Source: a virus
Length of the DNA stretch: 35,522 nucleotides
IMG/VR virus record: IMGVR_UViG_3300003885_000021
Span: 1 to 35,522 of that record
Reading direction: 5' to 3' (one strand)
The notes beneath the pieces were generated by a model. That model was not told the origin of the DNA and did not search any database. It saw nothing but the letters and a program-made list of their open reading frames with translations. This document shows positions 6,251-14,626 of this stretch, in pieces (the stretch's first letter is position 1; the number at the start of each line of letters is the position of its first letter). The position numbers and the translations under genes were made by a program.

Positions 6251-7983
6251 ATGGCTGGTCAAGTATGGGGAACAAATAATCTGGGTGGCTACATGTATTC
6301 AGACCAATTGTCCCATGAACTGAGAATGGCATTGCAGCCTGTACTCAAGTTCCGTATTTTTTGAGAAGCTGGCGGAACTAAAATTTTACTATATGCTGGA
6401 ACCTCTCGTGAGGGCATACAAACTACTAAGGTGAAATTGGTATGCATAGAGAAAATCAGCAGGAAATCAAGATAACTGAATTGGATATTGCTTGGTTAGC
6501 AGGGCTTTTTAATGGCGATGGTTGCTTCGCGATGAATGTTCGCAAGAAGTGCTGGAAAGGAAAACGCAGTATTGGGGTTGATCTCAGTATTACGCTTACC
6601 CAAACAGACGCTATTATCGTTGAGAAAGCTGTTCGCCTCGCAGAATTGATAACGGGCGTCACACCTTATGTTGTAGAACAGAAGCCTTCGGGCAGCGGGA
6701 CGCACAATAAGATGAATATGCGAATATCTCGCATGGCGCACATAAAGCCTTTCATAGAAACACTCCTTCCCTATATGGTTGGAGGGAAGGCTGCTAAAGC
6801 GAGGTTGATGCTTAAATACGTTACCAATCGATTATCCAAGATGGGCGACTCTGTAAAAGAGAAAAATCCACGTCTGTGTAAAGAAGACTGGGGGTTGGTT
6901 GTAGATTTTCACGGCCTTACCCACAAGAACACGCAGATGATGCCCGAAGTGCTTGAGATCCTCAGAGGCTAATACGTGAAACGTCCCAGAATACCGGGGT
7001 GATGATAGAGTCCAATCTACAGCGAGAGTTGTAGCGGCGTAAGGGAAACCGATAAGCCCGCCGTTTTGTGAAGGACGGTCAGTAATCCGGGCGCGGATGA
7101 AAGTAATAGAGAGCAGTTCGCTGACGTAAAAGATGCGACCCATCAGGGTCTCAACAAGGGTGATACTTTCACGTGGAACGTGTATAGCGACGTAGCAGCC
7201 GCTGGCGCGGCTTTGACTGAAAATACCGCTATTCCAATAACCAACTTCACCATCTCTCAGGCGTCTATGACGATCACTGAATATGGTAATTCCGTGCCTT
7301 ACAGCGGCAAGTTGGATAACCTCTCTTTACACCCAGTACGTGAGATTGTGCGTAAAGTGTTAAAGAACGATGCGAAGAAAGCGCTGGATTTGGCAGCAGC
7401 CAACCAGTTTGCTTTAACTCCGCTACGTGCTTCAGCGCTTAACGGTTCATCTATTACGTTCGATACGGATACAACGCCTACTAACATCAATGGTGTGGCT
7501 TTGGGTACTTATCACGTGAAGCAGATTATCGACTGGATGAAAGAGCGAAATATCCCCGCGTTTATGGGGGATGACTACTACGCACTGGCATGGCCGACCA
7601 CGTTTCGTTCTTTTAAGGACGAACTGGAGAGCATTCATCAGTATGTAGAAACGGGTTTCCAGTTCATTATGAATGGTGAAATCGGTCGCTATGAAGGCAC
7701 GCGTTTTGTTGAACAAACCAACATCGTCAAAGGTGGATCCGTTATTGGTACCCCCGCAGGCGTGTGGTCTGGCGGTTTGTCTGACTGGGCGCTGTTCTTC
7801 GGTGAAGATACAGTAGCAGAAGCTATCGCGGTACCAGAAGAGATTCGGGGTAAAATCCCGACGGACTTTGGCCGTGAGCGCGGAGTTGCGTGGTATTACT
7901 TGGGCGGATTTGGTATTGTGCACCCGAACGATGCGGGTACCAATATCAATGCTCGTGTGGTAATGTGGGATAGTGCTACTTAA
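6251..7983 (+). CDS. Major capsid protein, split by a group I intron (join 6251-6355, 7114-7983)
   Basis: The spliced product has 324 residues and looks like an HK97-fold major capsid protein of the N4 gp56-like type. Exon 1 gives MAGQVWGTNNLGGYMYSDQL and ends PVLKFR at codon 35. Read unspliced, the frame hits TGA three codons later. Exon 2 resumes in frame with QFADVKDATHQG and then GDTFTWNVYSD. Later segments typical of the family include MTITEYGNSVPYSGKL, MNGEIGRYEG, FVEQTNIV, EEIRGKIPTDFG and GFGIVHP, with the end RVVMWDSAT. Ribosome site GGAGAA precedes the ATG. It follows the scaffold and precedes the adaptor, as expected. The capsid role is firm by context and sequence feel; the exact family label is less so. 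Confidence 0.85.
6356..7113 (+). ncRNA. Group I self-splicing intron in the capsid gene
   Basis: A 758-nt intron. The 5' exon end AGTTCCGT (6348-6355) pairs over eight bases with the guide GCGGAACT (6372-6379), ending in the diagnostic U-G pair (U6355, G6372). The core elements appear in order: P (ATGCTGGAAC, 6393-6402), Q (AATCAGCAGG, 6454-6463), R (CTCAGAGGCTA, 6961-6971) and S (GATGATAGAGTCC, 7001-7013). A P9-like hairpin CTACAGCGAGAGTTGTAG follows at 7017-7034. The intron ends in G at 7113, and removing it restores the capsid frame exactly. The endonuclease ORF fills the Q-to-R (P6) loop, and both its ends overlap core elements. Subgroup was not determined. Confidence 0.9.
6442..6972 (+). 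CDS. LAGLIDADG homing endonuclease (intron-encoded)
   Basis: A 176-residue protein with one LAGLIDADG motif, WLAGLFNGDGCF (residues 18-29), including the acidic Asp26 expected to bind the metal. Single-motif members of about this length work as homodimers that cut the intronless allele and drive intron homing. The rest has the usual beta-alpha layout, for example SIGVDLSITLTQTD and a terminal KPFIETLLPYMVGGKAAKARL helix pair. The ORF starts at ATG 6442 after AAGGTG. It runs through the intron Q element in codons 5-8 and ends inside the R element, so protein and ribozyme sequences constrain each other. Confidence 0.9.
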   Translation: MHRENQQEIKITELDIAWLAGLFNGDGCFAMNVRKKCWKGKRSIGVDLSITLTQTDAIIVEKAVRLAELITGVTPYVVEQKPSGSGTHNKMNMRISRMAHIKPFIETLLPYMVGGKAAKARLMLKYVTNRLSKMGDSVKEKNPRLCKEDWGLVVDFHGLTHKNTQMMPEVLEILRG

Positions 7984-7987
7984 CAGC

Positions 7988-8011
7988 TTAGCGGGGAAAA
8001 TTCCCCGCTAA
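7988..8011 (+). terminator. Perfect hairpin after the capsid gene
   Basis: An 11-base arm (7988-7998, core TAGCGGGGAA) is repeated inverted at 8001-8011 with a two-base centre. It starts four bases after the capsid stop. No run of T follows, so it may be a weak or rho-assisted terminator, or an mRNA-stabilising hairpin that raises capsid expression over downstream genes. Confidence 0.55.
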
Positions 8012-8036
8012 CTCTTAAACTTCAGGAGAAAGTATT

Positions 8037-8210
8037 ATGAAGAAAGATGCGGCAAGTAACGGCGCTAGTGTTAAAACCGGACTAAGTGAAGTCTCTCCGA
8101 TTGAAGGTGTTGGAAAAGAGATGGACACTATGGGTAAAGGCCAGAAACCTAACGCTAACCCGAAAGGGCCAGTTAAAACGGAAGGACGTAAAGGCTTTAG
8201 CTGGAAATAA
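8037..8210 (+). CDS. Small basic hypothetical protein
   Basis: A 57-residue protein starting MKKDAASNGASV and ending GRKGFSWK, rich in Gly, Lys, Asn and Pro. It is probably disordered. AGGAG lies nine bases before the ATG. It is flanked by the capsid-downstream hairpin and by a rho-independent terminator, which makes it a discrete transcriptional unit at the 3' end of the capsid message. No family was recognised. Small proteins here are often capsid decoration or minor head proteins, but nothing in the sequence proves this. Confidence 0.6.
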   Translation: MKKDAASNGASVKTGLSEVSPIEGVGKEMDTMGKGQKPNANPKGPVKTEGRKGFSWK

Positions 8211-8218
8211 GGTAACCG

Positions 8219-8254
8219 AAAGAAGGGGGCATATTTGCCCCTTTCTTTTTATTT
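8219..8254 (+). terminator. Rho-independent terminator
   Basis: Stem AAAGAAGGGGGCA (8219-8231) pairs with TGCCCCTTTCTTT (8236-8248) with one G-U pair and a short loop. A T-rich tail follows (TTTTTATTT, 8246-8254). It lies directly after the 57-residue gene and should separate the head genes from the following tail-completion genes. Confidence 0.8.
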
Positions 8255-8269
8255 GCAGGAGAGATTTCA

Positions 8270-8500
8270 ATGAAAACATCAAGTCCGCCTCTTGAGAACA
8301 GAGGCAGCAATGCTTTAGACGGGCCTATGAAAAGTAACCCCGGCGTTAACACCGAGCCGGATATGGGCGAGTCTTTAGCTAAACCTAAACCAAGTTTGGT
8401 TAGTGGCTTTAGTAAAGGCAGTCTTATGGTTGACGACAGCGAAAACACCACTACGAAGAACCCATTTAAAGATTCGGGGTATTACGACGATGATTACTGA
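8270..8500 (+). CDS. Small hypothetical protein
   Basis: A 76-residue, low-complexity protein rich in Ser, Pro, Asn and Gly with an acidic tyrosine tail (DSGYYDDDY). AGGAGAG lies about eight bases before the ATG. Its last codons overlap the start of the next gene by 11 bases. Composition resembles that of the upstream 57-residue protein, so the two may be related minor head proteins. No family was recognised. Confidence 0.55.
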   Translation: MKTSSPPLENRGSNALDGPMKSNPGVNTEPDMGESLAKPKPSLVSGFSKGSLMVDDSENTTTKNPFKDSGYYDDDY

Positions 8501-8918
8501 GTTAGGTGTAGATTCTGCCGACATGGATCTCGACACCTCAAAACATTACGGTTTAGTGCGGGGGCTTCCCGGTGCGCATTTTGTGCAAAACGGTGAATAT
8601 TTCGGCGCCTTGGGTAATGCACTTACGCTTGATGAAGCTACGGGTGTATACGTCCCGGCAAAAAACGCAGAAGAAGTAGTTAGCGTCGATGAAAACCTTG
8701 TCGAATTTGACATGGATTCTATCGCCACAGTTGCCGATTTTGATTTATTCAGCGCAGCGCTGAAAAAGGCCGACAGTAAACACGCCAAAACAGCTATTAA
8801 AGTGTTTGCCACAGAGGTTGTTGGCATGGAAAAGCTCAGCACAAGAAAGGGACTAAGCAAGCTTATTGATGAGGTCAGGGCGGAATATAAGGCCGTGCTG
8901 GAGATGGACATTGAATAA
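8490..8918 (+). CDS. Hypothetical head-associated protein
   Basis: A 142-residue acidic protein starting MITELGVDSADMDL. I chose the ATG at 8490, which overlaps the previous stop (translational coupling), over an in-frame ATG at 8403 that would lie deep in the preceding gene. The N-terminal half is beta-rich with a GLPGAHFVQNGEYFG segment. The C-terminal half is helical (LFSAALKKADSKHAKTAIKV, GLSKLIDEVRAEYKAVLEM). It ends one base into the adaptor start. It may be a head-completion protein by position, without sequence proof. Confidence 0.6.
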   Translation: MITELGVDSADMDLDTSKHYGLVRGLPGAHFVQNGEYFGALGNALTLDEATGVYVPAKNAEEVVSVDENLVEFDMDSIATVADFDLFSAALKKADSKHAKTAIKVFATEVVGMEKLSTRKGLSKLIDEVRAEYKAVLEMDIE

Positions 8919-9610
8919 TGTCTACCTTTTTAGACCTTTGTAAGTCTTACAGATCTGAGGCCGGGATACCCGGGAGCGGCCCTGTCACGGTTATTAATCA
9001 GACGGGAGAGTTAGAGCGGGTTGTACTGGATATTCAGACTGCAGAGCAGGACATTAAACGCCAGTGGCAGAACTGGAAGTTTCTCTGGGCTACTCATTCG
9101 GCGAATACAATAGCCGGGGCTGCGTGGTTAACGGTTCTCAAACCTGCAGATCTCGGCACGTGGGATACTGAAAGTGTGTGGATCGACAAGGGAACGGATA
9201 ACGCTATCCAGTTAGACTATGTTGACTATGATGAGTGGCGCAATGATCAAGCCGTAGGAACCCCTGTTTCCGATACCCCGACGGAGTTTACTGTTTTGCC
9301 GAACGGTGAAATACGCGTGTATCCTATACCTACACAAGCGCAAGCTTTTACTGGAGAGTATTGGAGCAGTGCAGCTAACAACTTAGCACAAGATGCTGAT
9401 GTCTCCATTATCCCCGTGGAGTATCATCGCATAATTATAGTTCGGGCAAAGATTATATACGCTGAACGCGAAGATGCTCCCGAAATAATGGCGGGGGCTT
9501 CTGTAGAGTATTCAGATTTGCTTACGGGTCTTGAGGCGGCGTATCTTCCGGGGCAGGGTGATGGGAGGCAGTCGCGGGTAATTCGGCCAAGAGTAGTGAG
9601 AGTAGAGTGA
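8918..9610 (+). CDS. Head-to-tail adaptor protein (SU10/gp11-like)
   Basis: A 230-residue protein. Its N-terminus follows the adaptor pattern: LCKSYRSEAGIPGSGPVTV, then NQTGELERVVLDI, then a helix ending in QWQNWKFLW. Later parts alternate strands (FTVLPNGEIRVYP) with a final helix pair (IIIVRAKIIYAEREDAPEI). Proteins with this start form the ring between portal and tail nozzle in podoviruses and in SU10-type phages. It overlaps the next gene by four bases (GTGA). The assignment is from recalled family features plus position after the capsid genes. Confidence 0.75.
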   Translation: MSTFLDLCKSYRSEAGIPGSGPVTVINQTGELERVVLDIQTAEQDIKRQWQNWKFLWATHSANTIAGAAWLTVLKPADLGTWDTESVWIDKGTDNAIQLDYVDYDEWRNDQAVGTPVSDTPTEFTVLPNGEIRVYPIPTQAQAFTGEYWSSAANNLAQDADVSIIPVEYHRIIIVRAKIIYAEREDAPEIMAGASVEYSDLLTGLEAAYLPGQGDGRQSRVIRPRVVRVE

Positions 9611-12060
9611 CCCGCCGGGACAGCAGCCGTAGGCGCATTCCCGCCTCCAGTGTAAAATCTAAATATTTTCCCATGGAAGGCGGGTTAAACCTTACTGATC
9701 CAGTATTAAATCTCAGAGCGGGAGAATGCCTTGCAGGTATTAATCATGAGCCGGCAATACCTCGCGGTTATAGACGTGTAGAAGGATTTGAAAGGTTCGA
9801 CGGGCAACCCGCCCCTTCAGAAGCAATATATTGGTTAGTAAGTTTCAAAACCGGATCTGTAGAGATCCCCGTAGGCAGCACTATTACCAGCAAAACCGGA
9901 GCGGGAGTACCTTCTCAGATAACGGGTAGAACGCTTACACTCCCCGTCGTTACGTCCGGCACTTGGGCGGGGGGAAACGCTGCTGGGTATGTCATAGCCG
10001 TTGAGTTGTTGTACGCAGGAACAGATACCGCGTTTTCTATAGACGATATTTTCACCTATGCAGCAGGCATCGCGTGGGCGTTTGTTTCTGCTGCTGAGCT
10101 TATTTCAGGAGTTGATCTGGGAGTTGTAACCGGCACAGCGGTACCCGCAGACGGTAAGTATATTGCTTTAACTTTTAAGAACGGCGTAACTGAGCCAAAC
10201 ATTGACGATAAAATAAAAGGGCAGACTACATCCACTGAAGGAACGCTTATCGCGAAGGTTGTTACTTCGGGCACTTGGGCGGGAAACACTGCAGCGGGTT
10301 TCTATATTTTAGTTAATTTTGGAGGACAGTTTTACGACGTAGGCGAGTCTTTACTTATCAATTCAATCACTCAAAATGCAACAGCAGACAGTAAAGGTGA
10401 AATTTATACAGAGCTAAACTCTTGTATATATTTCCACTATTTGCACTTATCGCAAGAAGACCGGCGAGGAAGTATTGCTGCTGTTCCCGGACAGGGGCCA
10501 GTTCGTGGGGTGTGGCAGCACAAGGGCGTTAAGTATGCTTTTCGTGACAAAGCTGCCCCGAATACGGCGTATGCCGGGATGTACAAAGCTACCGGCACAG
10601 GCTGGGTAGAACAAACTTTCGGCTATCAGCTTGGGTTTGTAAATTCACAGGCGCTTATACTTGCGGACGGTATTGCTAAAGTAGCGGGGGCTACCAGCGG
10701 GGCGACAGGGATTCTTGAAAGAGTTATTAAAATGTCTGGAAGTTGGTCAGGTGCGGATCCTACTCAGGGGGAGTTTGTGCTCTCTAGTGTTACTGGTACT
10801 TTTCAGTGTGGAGAGGATCTTGTGATAGGCTCAGCTATTGTTGCGCAGGCTGGAGGCGCACAATATGCGCAGACAATCGCAGCCGGCGGGCACTTTGAGT
10901 TTGAAAACCACAACTTCTATGCCACTTCAGGCTATCAGCGGATGTATTGGGTTAATGGTACAGACAACGCTTGCGAATGGGATGGCGCAACACTTGCTAA
11001 AATTACCACCGGCATGAAAATAGATAAACCCATACACCTTAGAGCTTATAAATATCATCTGCTTTTGGCTTTTCTCGGGGGGTCGTTGCAACCTTCTTCA
11101 CTGGGGGAGCCACTTACTTTTGATGCATTATCGGGGGCGGTAGAGATAGGGGTTGGGGATGAAATAACAAGCCTTGTTGTAGAGGCAGATAACGTGCTTA
11201 CGGTTTTCGCTCGGAACAGCGTCAACATGCTATACGGCACTTCCTCTTTGAACTGGGATTTAAAGCCTTATCACGCGAAGATGGGGGCGATCGGGTGGTC
11301 TGTTCAGAAAATAGGGCAATCTTGGTTTCTCGATGATCGCGGGTTAACTACGCTAACAGCTACCCAGCAATACGGAGATTTCAGGCAAAACTCAGTCAGT
11401 GCAAAAATCGATCCTTTTTTGCAGGCTAGAATGTCAGGTGTAAGGTCTTCTCAAATTGTTCGAGCTAAAAATCAGTATCGAATATTTTTCAACGACGGAT
11501 TTTCTTTGTTTGGCACTTTTGAAGGGAGAAAAATTCTCGGATTTTTGCCCGTACAGTACGGGGTTCAGCCTTTTTGCACTGAGTCGGTTGAAGACGTAAA
11601 CGGATATGAGAACCTTTTTATGGGTTGCGATGACGGCTTTGTGTATCAGCAGGACATAGGAACATCTTTTGATGGGAAGGAAATTCGAGCCACGCTCATG
11701 CTTAACTATTACCACTACGAAACACCTACCTATAATAAGCGATTTCGCGGAGTTACCTTTGAATTAGACATCCCGGATAATACGGATATTAAGTTTATTC
11801 CTGACTTTTCGTATGGTACTAGCGAGATTCCTCGTGCGGTTGAACAGCAAAACTTTGTTGTAGGCGGCGGCGGTTTGTGGGATTATGCTTTATGGGACAA
11901 CTTTTTATGGTCTGGTCAGGTAATTAGTTCTGGTAGAAACAGGATAGACGGAGTTGGAGCAAATATGGGATTTATGTTTTCTTCAGAAAGTAAATACATG
12001 GAGTCTTACACCCTTCAAGGGGCTACAGTTGCATATTCAATCAGGAAGTTAGTTCGCTAA
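9607..12060 (+). CDS. Large tail (nozzle-like) protein
   Basis: An 817-residue protein starting with GTG that overlaps the adaptor stop. The start (KYFPMEGGLNLTDPVLNLRAGECL, then RGYRRVEGFERFDG) is typical of large beta-propeller-like tail proteins that sit next to the adaptor in podoviruses. Three inserted beta domains recur, marked by VTSGTWAGGNAAGYVI (about residue 118), VTSGTWAGNTAAGFYI (about 219) and KMSGSWSGADPTQGEF (about 377). The last 350 residues resemble a propeller core (DEITSLVVEADNVLTVFARNS). It probably forms the tail tube or nozzle. Exact function is inferred from position. Confidence 0.7.
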   Translation: MTRRDSSRRRIPASSVKSKYFPMEGGLNLTDPVLNLRAGECLAGINHEPAIPRGYRRVEGFERFDGQPAPSEAIYWLVSFKTGSVEIPVGSTITSKTGAGVPSQITGRTLTLPVVTSGTWAGGNAAGYVIAVELLYAGTDTAFSIDDIFTYAAGIAWAFVSAAELISGVDLGVVTGTAVPADGKYIALTFKNGVTEPNIDDKIKGQTTSTEGTLIAKVVTSGTWAGNTAAGFYILVNFGGQFYDVGESLLINSITQNATADSKGEIYTELNSCIYFHYLHLSQEDRRGSIAAVPGQGPVRGVWQHKGVKYAFRDKAAPNTAYAGMYKATGTGWVEQTFGYQLGFVNSQALILADGIAKVAGATSGATGILERVIKMSGSWSGADPTQGEFVLSSVTGTFQCGEDLVIGSAIVAQAGGAQYAQTIAAGGHFEFENHNFYATSGYQRMYWVNGTDNACEWDGATLAKITTGMKIDKPIHLRAYKYHLLLAFLGGSLQPSSLGEPLTFDALSGAVEIGVGDEITSLVVEADNVLTVFARNSVNMLYGTSSLNWDLKPYHAKMGAIGWSVQKIGQSWFLDDRGLTTLTATQQYGDFRQNSVSAKIDPFLQARMSGVRSSQIVRAKNQYRIFFNDGFSLFGTFEGRKILGFLPVQYGVQPFCTESVEDVNGYENLFMGCDDGFVYQQDIGTSFDGKEIRATLMLNYYHYETPTYNKRFRGVTFELDIPDNTDIKFIPDFSYGTSEIPRAVEQQNFVVGGGGLWDYALWDNFLWSGQVISSGRNRIDGVGANMGFMFSSESKYMESYTLQGATVAYSIRKLVR

Positions 12061-12860
12061 TGGCAAATTCTTACTATGCTCGAAGTTCTAATTTTACGGC
12101 CTCTACGACGGCTCGTGGTTCGGAGGTAAAAGCGGAGTACGATCTTGTAGTCGGAGGCTTTGACAGTGTAAAAAGTGACATTACAAAAGTTGAAGGTGAT
12201 ATTTCTAATCTTCAAGCGGGGAACCCTCCCGGCTGGGGAGCTTCGCTTGACACTCGATGGGTTGTAAATGATACCAGTAACAGCACCAACATTTATACCG
12301 CAACGCTTAGTCCGGCGCCCACGGGGCAAAATATAACGCAGGGCTATTCTATCGAGCTTCTTGTGAATAATAACAACATTGGTGGGGGTGTTACACTCAA
12401 TGTTGGTTCATTGGAAGGGGCTATTCCGATAGTTAAGGTTAATGGCCCGGCGTATCAGGCATTAGATCCTGATGATATGACAACGTTAGAGAGAGTAAAA
12501 CTTATTTTCCTCGGCACTAACTGGGTGATGCGACAAGCCGGCGTATCCGGGGTTGAGGTAGGCACTTTTACCCCTTTCGGGGGAACCGTAGTGCCCACTG
12601 GGTACCTTGAATGCTACGGGCAGGCAATTTCCAGAGTAACCTACGCTGAGCTATTTGCAGTAATCAGTACCACGTATGGCGTCGGAGATGGATCAACTAC
12701 TTTTAACTTACCAGACTTTAGAGGAAGACCTCTGATGGGGTGGGATAATATTGGTGGAACGGCGGCGAATGTTCTTTTGCCTTTGAAGTATGGTAAGTTG
12801 GCCGCAGGCGAACCTTCAGGTAAAGCCCCAGCTTACGGAACTTGGCTGGTTAAGACGTAA
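12060..12860 (+). CDS. Tail fibre or spike with phage collar domain
   Basis: A 266-residue protein. Residues about 180-240 match the phage tail collar domain: TFTPFGGTVVPTGYLECYGQ, YAELFAVISTTYGVGDG, and STTFNLPDFRGRPLMGWDN. The N-terminal half contains a short coiled segment (VVGGFDSVKSDITKVEGDISN) and a beta-rich part. The collar domain is found at the distal end of many fibres and in microcystin-like proteins. The ATG overlaps the preceding stop (TAATG). It is a likely receptor-contact or fibre-base protein. Confidence 0.8.
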   Translation: MANSYYARSSNFTASTTARGSEVKAEYDLVVGGFDSVKSDITKVEGDISNLQAGNPPGWGASLDTRWVVNDTSNSTNIYTATLSPAPTGQNITQGYSIELLVNNNNIGGGVTLNVGSLEGAIPIVKVNGPAYQALDPDDMTTLERVKLIFLGTNWVMRQAGVSGVEVGTFTPFGGTVVPTGYLECYGQAISRVTYAELFAVISTTYGVGDGSTTFNLPDFRGRPLMGWDNIGGTAANVLLPLKYGKLAAGEPSGKAPAYGTWLVKT

Positions 12861-12869
12861 AGGTGCAAA

Positions 12870-14144
12870 ATGGCACAATATGTAGGTAATTACCAAGAAT
12901 ATTTAAACGCCGGGGGGAAAGCGTCGTCTGCGGCATATTACAAAGCTAATCCAAGCGCCCCGGGGGCGGCTAAGCCTACGGGGAATACAAGACCCAATTC
13001 ACCCGCTGCAAGAACCAATTCACCTGCGGCAGGAAAAGTGTTTTTGGGCGCTCAAGCAGGGTATATAGACGCTAATACAACTTTTAGTAATGGGTCTGTT
13101 ACGATGACTGCGGCGCAGTTGGCGAACAGAAACCCGGAAGGCCGGAACGGCTTGACTTTTGACAAGGCGCCTAACGGGGAAGTTCAAGCTTACGACTCTT
13201 ACGGGGATGAATCTTGGAGTCTATATTCAGCAGCCCCTAGAAAAAGAGCTTCTCCGTCGAGAAGCGTTGCCGCACCCCAGCGGTCAAGCAGCGGCGGTGG
13301 CGGTGGTGGTGGTGGCGGTAGTAGCACACCAAGCAACTACGGGTTAGATGGTAAAGTCAGCCGCATCGACACCGAGGCGCTTAAACTCCCACCTTGGCAA
13401 AACGTAAACGTTCCTTGGGATCCTGCTTATCTTGCGACGTACAAGGAGTGGGCTAAATCGGGTTTTATAAACCGCGAGGTAAATCCTAACGATCTAGTTC
13501 AGCAGCGTCTTGATGAGTTATTGAACAAACAAGGGAAGTATATTTCTGCAGCTCGTCAGCGCGGCGTTGAACAAGCTGCTTCCAGAGGGCTGCTTAACTC
13601 TTCAATAGCTGCTGGATCAGCGGAGCGTGCAGCGATTGAAGCTGCTTTGCCGATCGCTAAGCAAGACGCCAGCACTTATTTTTCTCAGGGCATAAATAAT
13701 CAGAACCTTGCTAATCAATTTTCATTAGCACGTCAAAACGCAGGCATGACGGGTATGATGGAGATGGACAAGTTAAAAGAAACGCTTGAGGCTGAATTTG
13801 CTAGGTTCAACGGGGAAATGGACGTAAAAGTTGATTCCTTTAACGCAACTATGTCTTTTGAAGAGGCGATGGATGCGCGTGAAAAGGCCCAGCAGGAATT
13901 CCTTACTCGCGCTGAGGCATGGAGTGCGCTGGAGCGTGCGCGAATAAGCGCTAATACTTCTATTTCTGTTGCCGATATTCAGGCGGCGTCACAGGCAGAT
14001 TCAGTGTACAAAAAAGGACTGCTCGATATCTGGGGAAACCCGGATATAACTCCGCAGCAGTCCGGGGTTTTTACTGATCAATGGCGAATAACTAATAACT
14101 ATGCCACCAACTCTGCAGTTAGATGGGATCAGGCGTATAGATAA
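12870..14144 (+). CDS. Putative internal virion protein
   Basis: A 424-residue protein. The N-terminus is YVGNYQEYLNAGGKASSAAYY. A Pro/Ala/Asn-rich region and a run of ten consecutive glycines (residues about 146-155, encoded by GGT and GGC repeats) follow. The C-terminal 230 residues are long helices (QRGVEQAASRGLLNSSIAAGSA, KLKETLEAEFARFNGEM). This composition matches helical ejection proteins of podoviruses. It is first in the run of genes leading to the giant virion protein. No enzyme motif is seen. The stop overlaps the next start (TAATG). Confidence 0.6.
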   Translation: MAQYVGNYQEYLNAGGKASSAAYYKANPSAPGAAKPTGNTRPNSPAARTNSPAAGKVFLGAQAGYIDANTTFSNGSVTMTAAQLANRNPEGRNGLTFDKAPNGEVQAYDSYGDESWSLYSAAPRKRASPSRSVAAPQRSSSGGGGGGGGGSSTPSNYGLDGKVSRIDTEALKLPPWQNVNVPWDPAYLATYKEWAKSGFINREVNPNDLVQQRLDELLNKQGKYISAARQRGVEQAASRGLLNSSIAAGSAERAAIEAALPIAKQDASTYFSQGINNQNLANQFSLARQNAGMTGMMEMDKLKETLEAEFARFNGEMDVKVDSFNATMSFEEAMDAREKAQQEFLTRAEAWSALERARISANTSISVADIQAASQADSVYKKGLLDIWGNPDITPQQSGVFTDQWRITNNYATNSAVRWDQAYR

Positions 14145-14626
14145 TGGAAATTAAAGAAGCCACCGGTAAAGACCTGAAAAAAATTGTCAAGCTTCTTGAA
14201 GGGGCGCACGTGGAGTTTGGACACGCTTCGGTGCCTTTCGACTCTGACACTGTTCGTAACATGATTCAGCGGGTAATAACCCACCAGAACCACATCGCTT
14301 TTATTCTCGTAGACGGGAAGCAAATACGCGGAATACTTGCGGGGCTAAATAACCAACTGTGGTACAGCAGAAAAAGACAGGTTACAGATCTTATCTTTTA
14401 TGTGGAAACAGGAACACGGGGTTATGGTGCAAGATTATTGTCTGTTTTTCTTGGGTGGGCGCGTAAAGTGCCCAACATAGGAGAAATTTCTATGGGCATA
14501 ACAAGCGGGGCTAAGAATATTGATCGTATTGGTGCATTGTTTGAAGCCGTCGGAATGTCAAAAGTAGGGGGCACATACTCAATGTACCCGCGAGAAGAAA
14601 AAGAGGATGAGACATGGGTAGCATAG
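14144..14626 (+). CDS. GNAT-family N-acetyltransferase
   Basis: A 160-residue protein with GNAT layout. There is an N-terminal IKEATGKDLKKIVKLLEGAH helix start, a central strand VTDLIFYVETGTRGYGARLL in which TGTRGYGARLL plays the acetyl-CoA binding Q/RxxGxG/A loop, and a late IDRIGALFEAVGMSKVGGTYSM segment typical of the GNAT end. The substrate is unknown. GNAT genes embedded among podovirus internal-protein genes are recurrent. It may modify a virion protein or a host target. It overlaps genes at both ends (1 base upstream, 13 downstream). Confidence 0.8.
   Translation: MEIKEATGKDLKKIVKLLEGAHVEFGHASVPFDSDTVRNMIQRVITHQNHIAFILVDGKQIRGILAGLNNQLWYSRKRQVTDLIFYVETGTRGYGARLLSVFLGWARKVPNIGEISMGITSGAKNIDRIGALFEAVGMSKVGGTYSMYPREEKEDETWVA

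Noticed and set aside
6251-6364. Short capsid fragment ending in TGA, apparently a broken capsid gene
   Set aside because: The stop lies inside the group I intron; splicing at 6355/7114 restores an intact frame.
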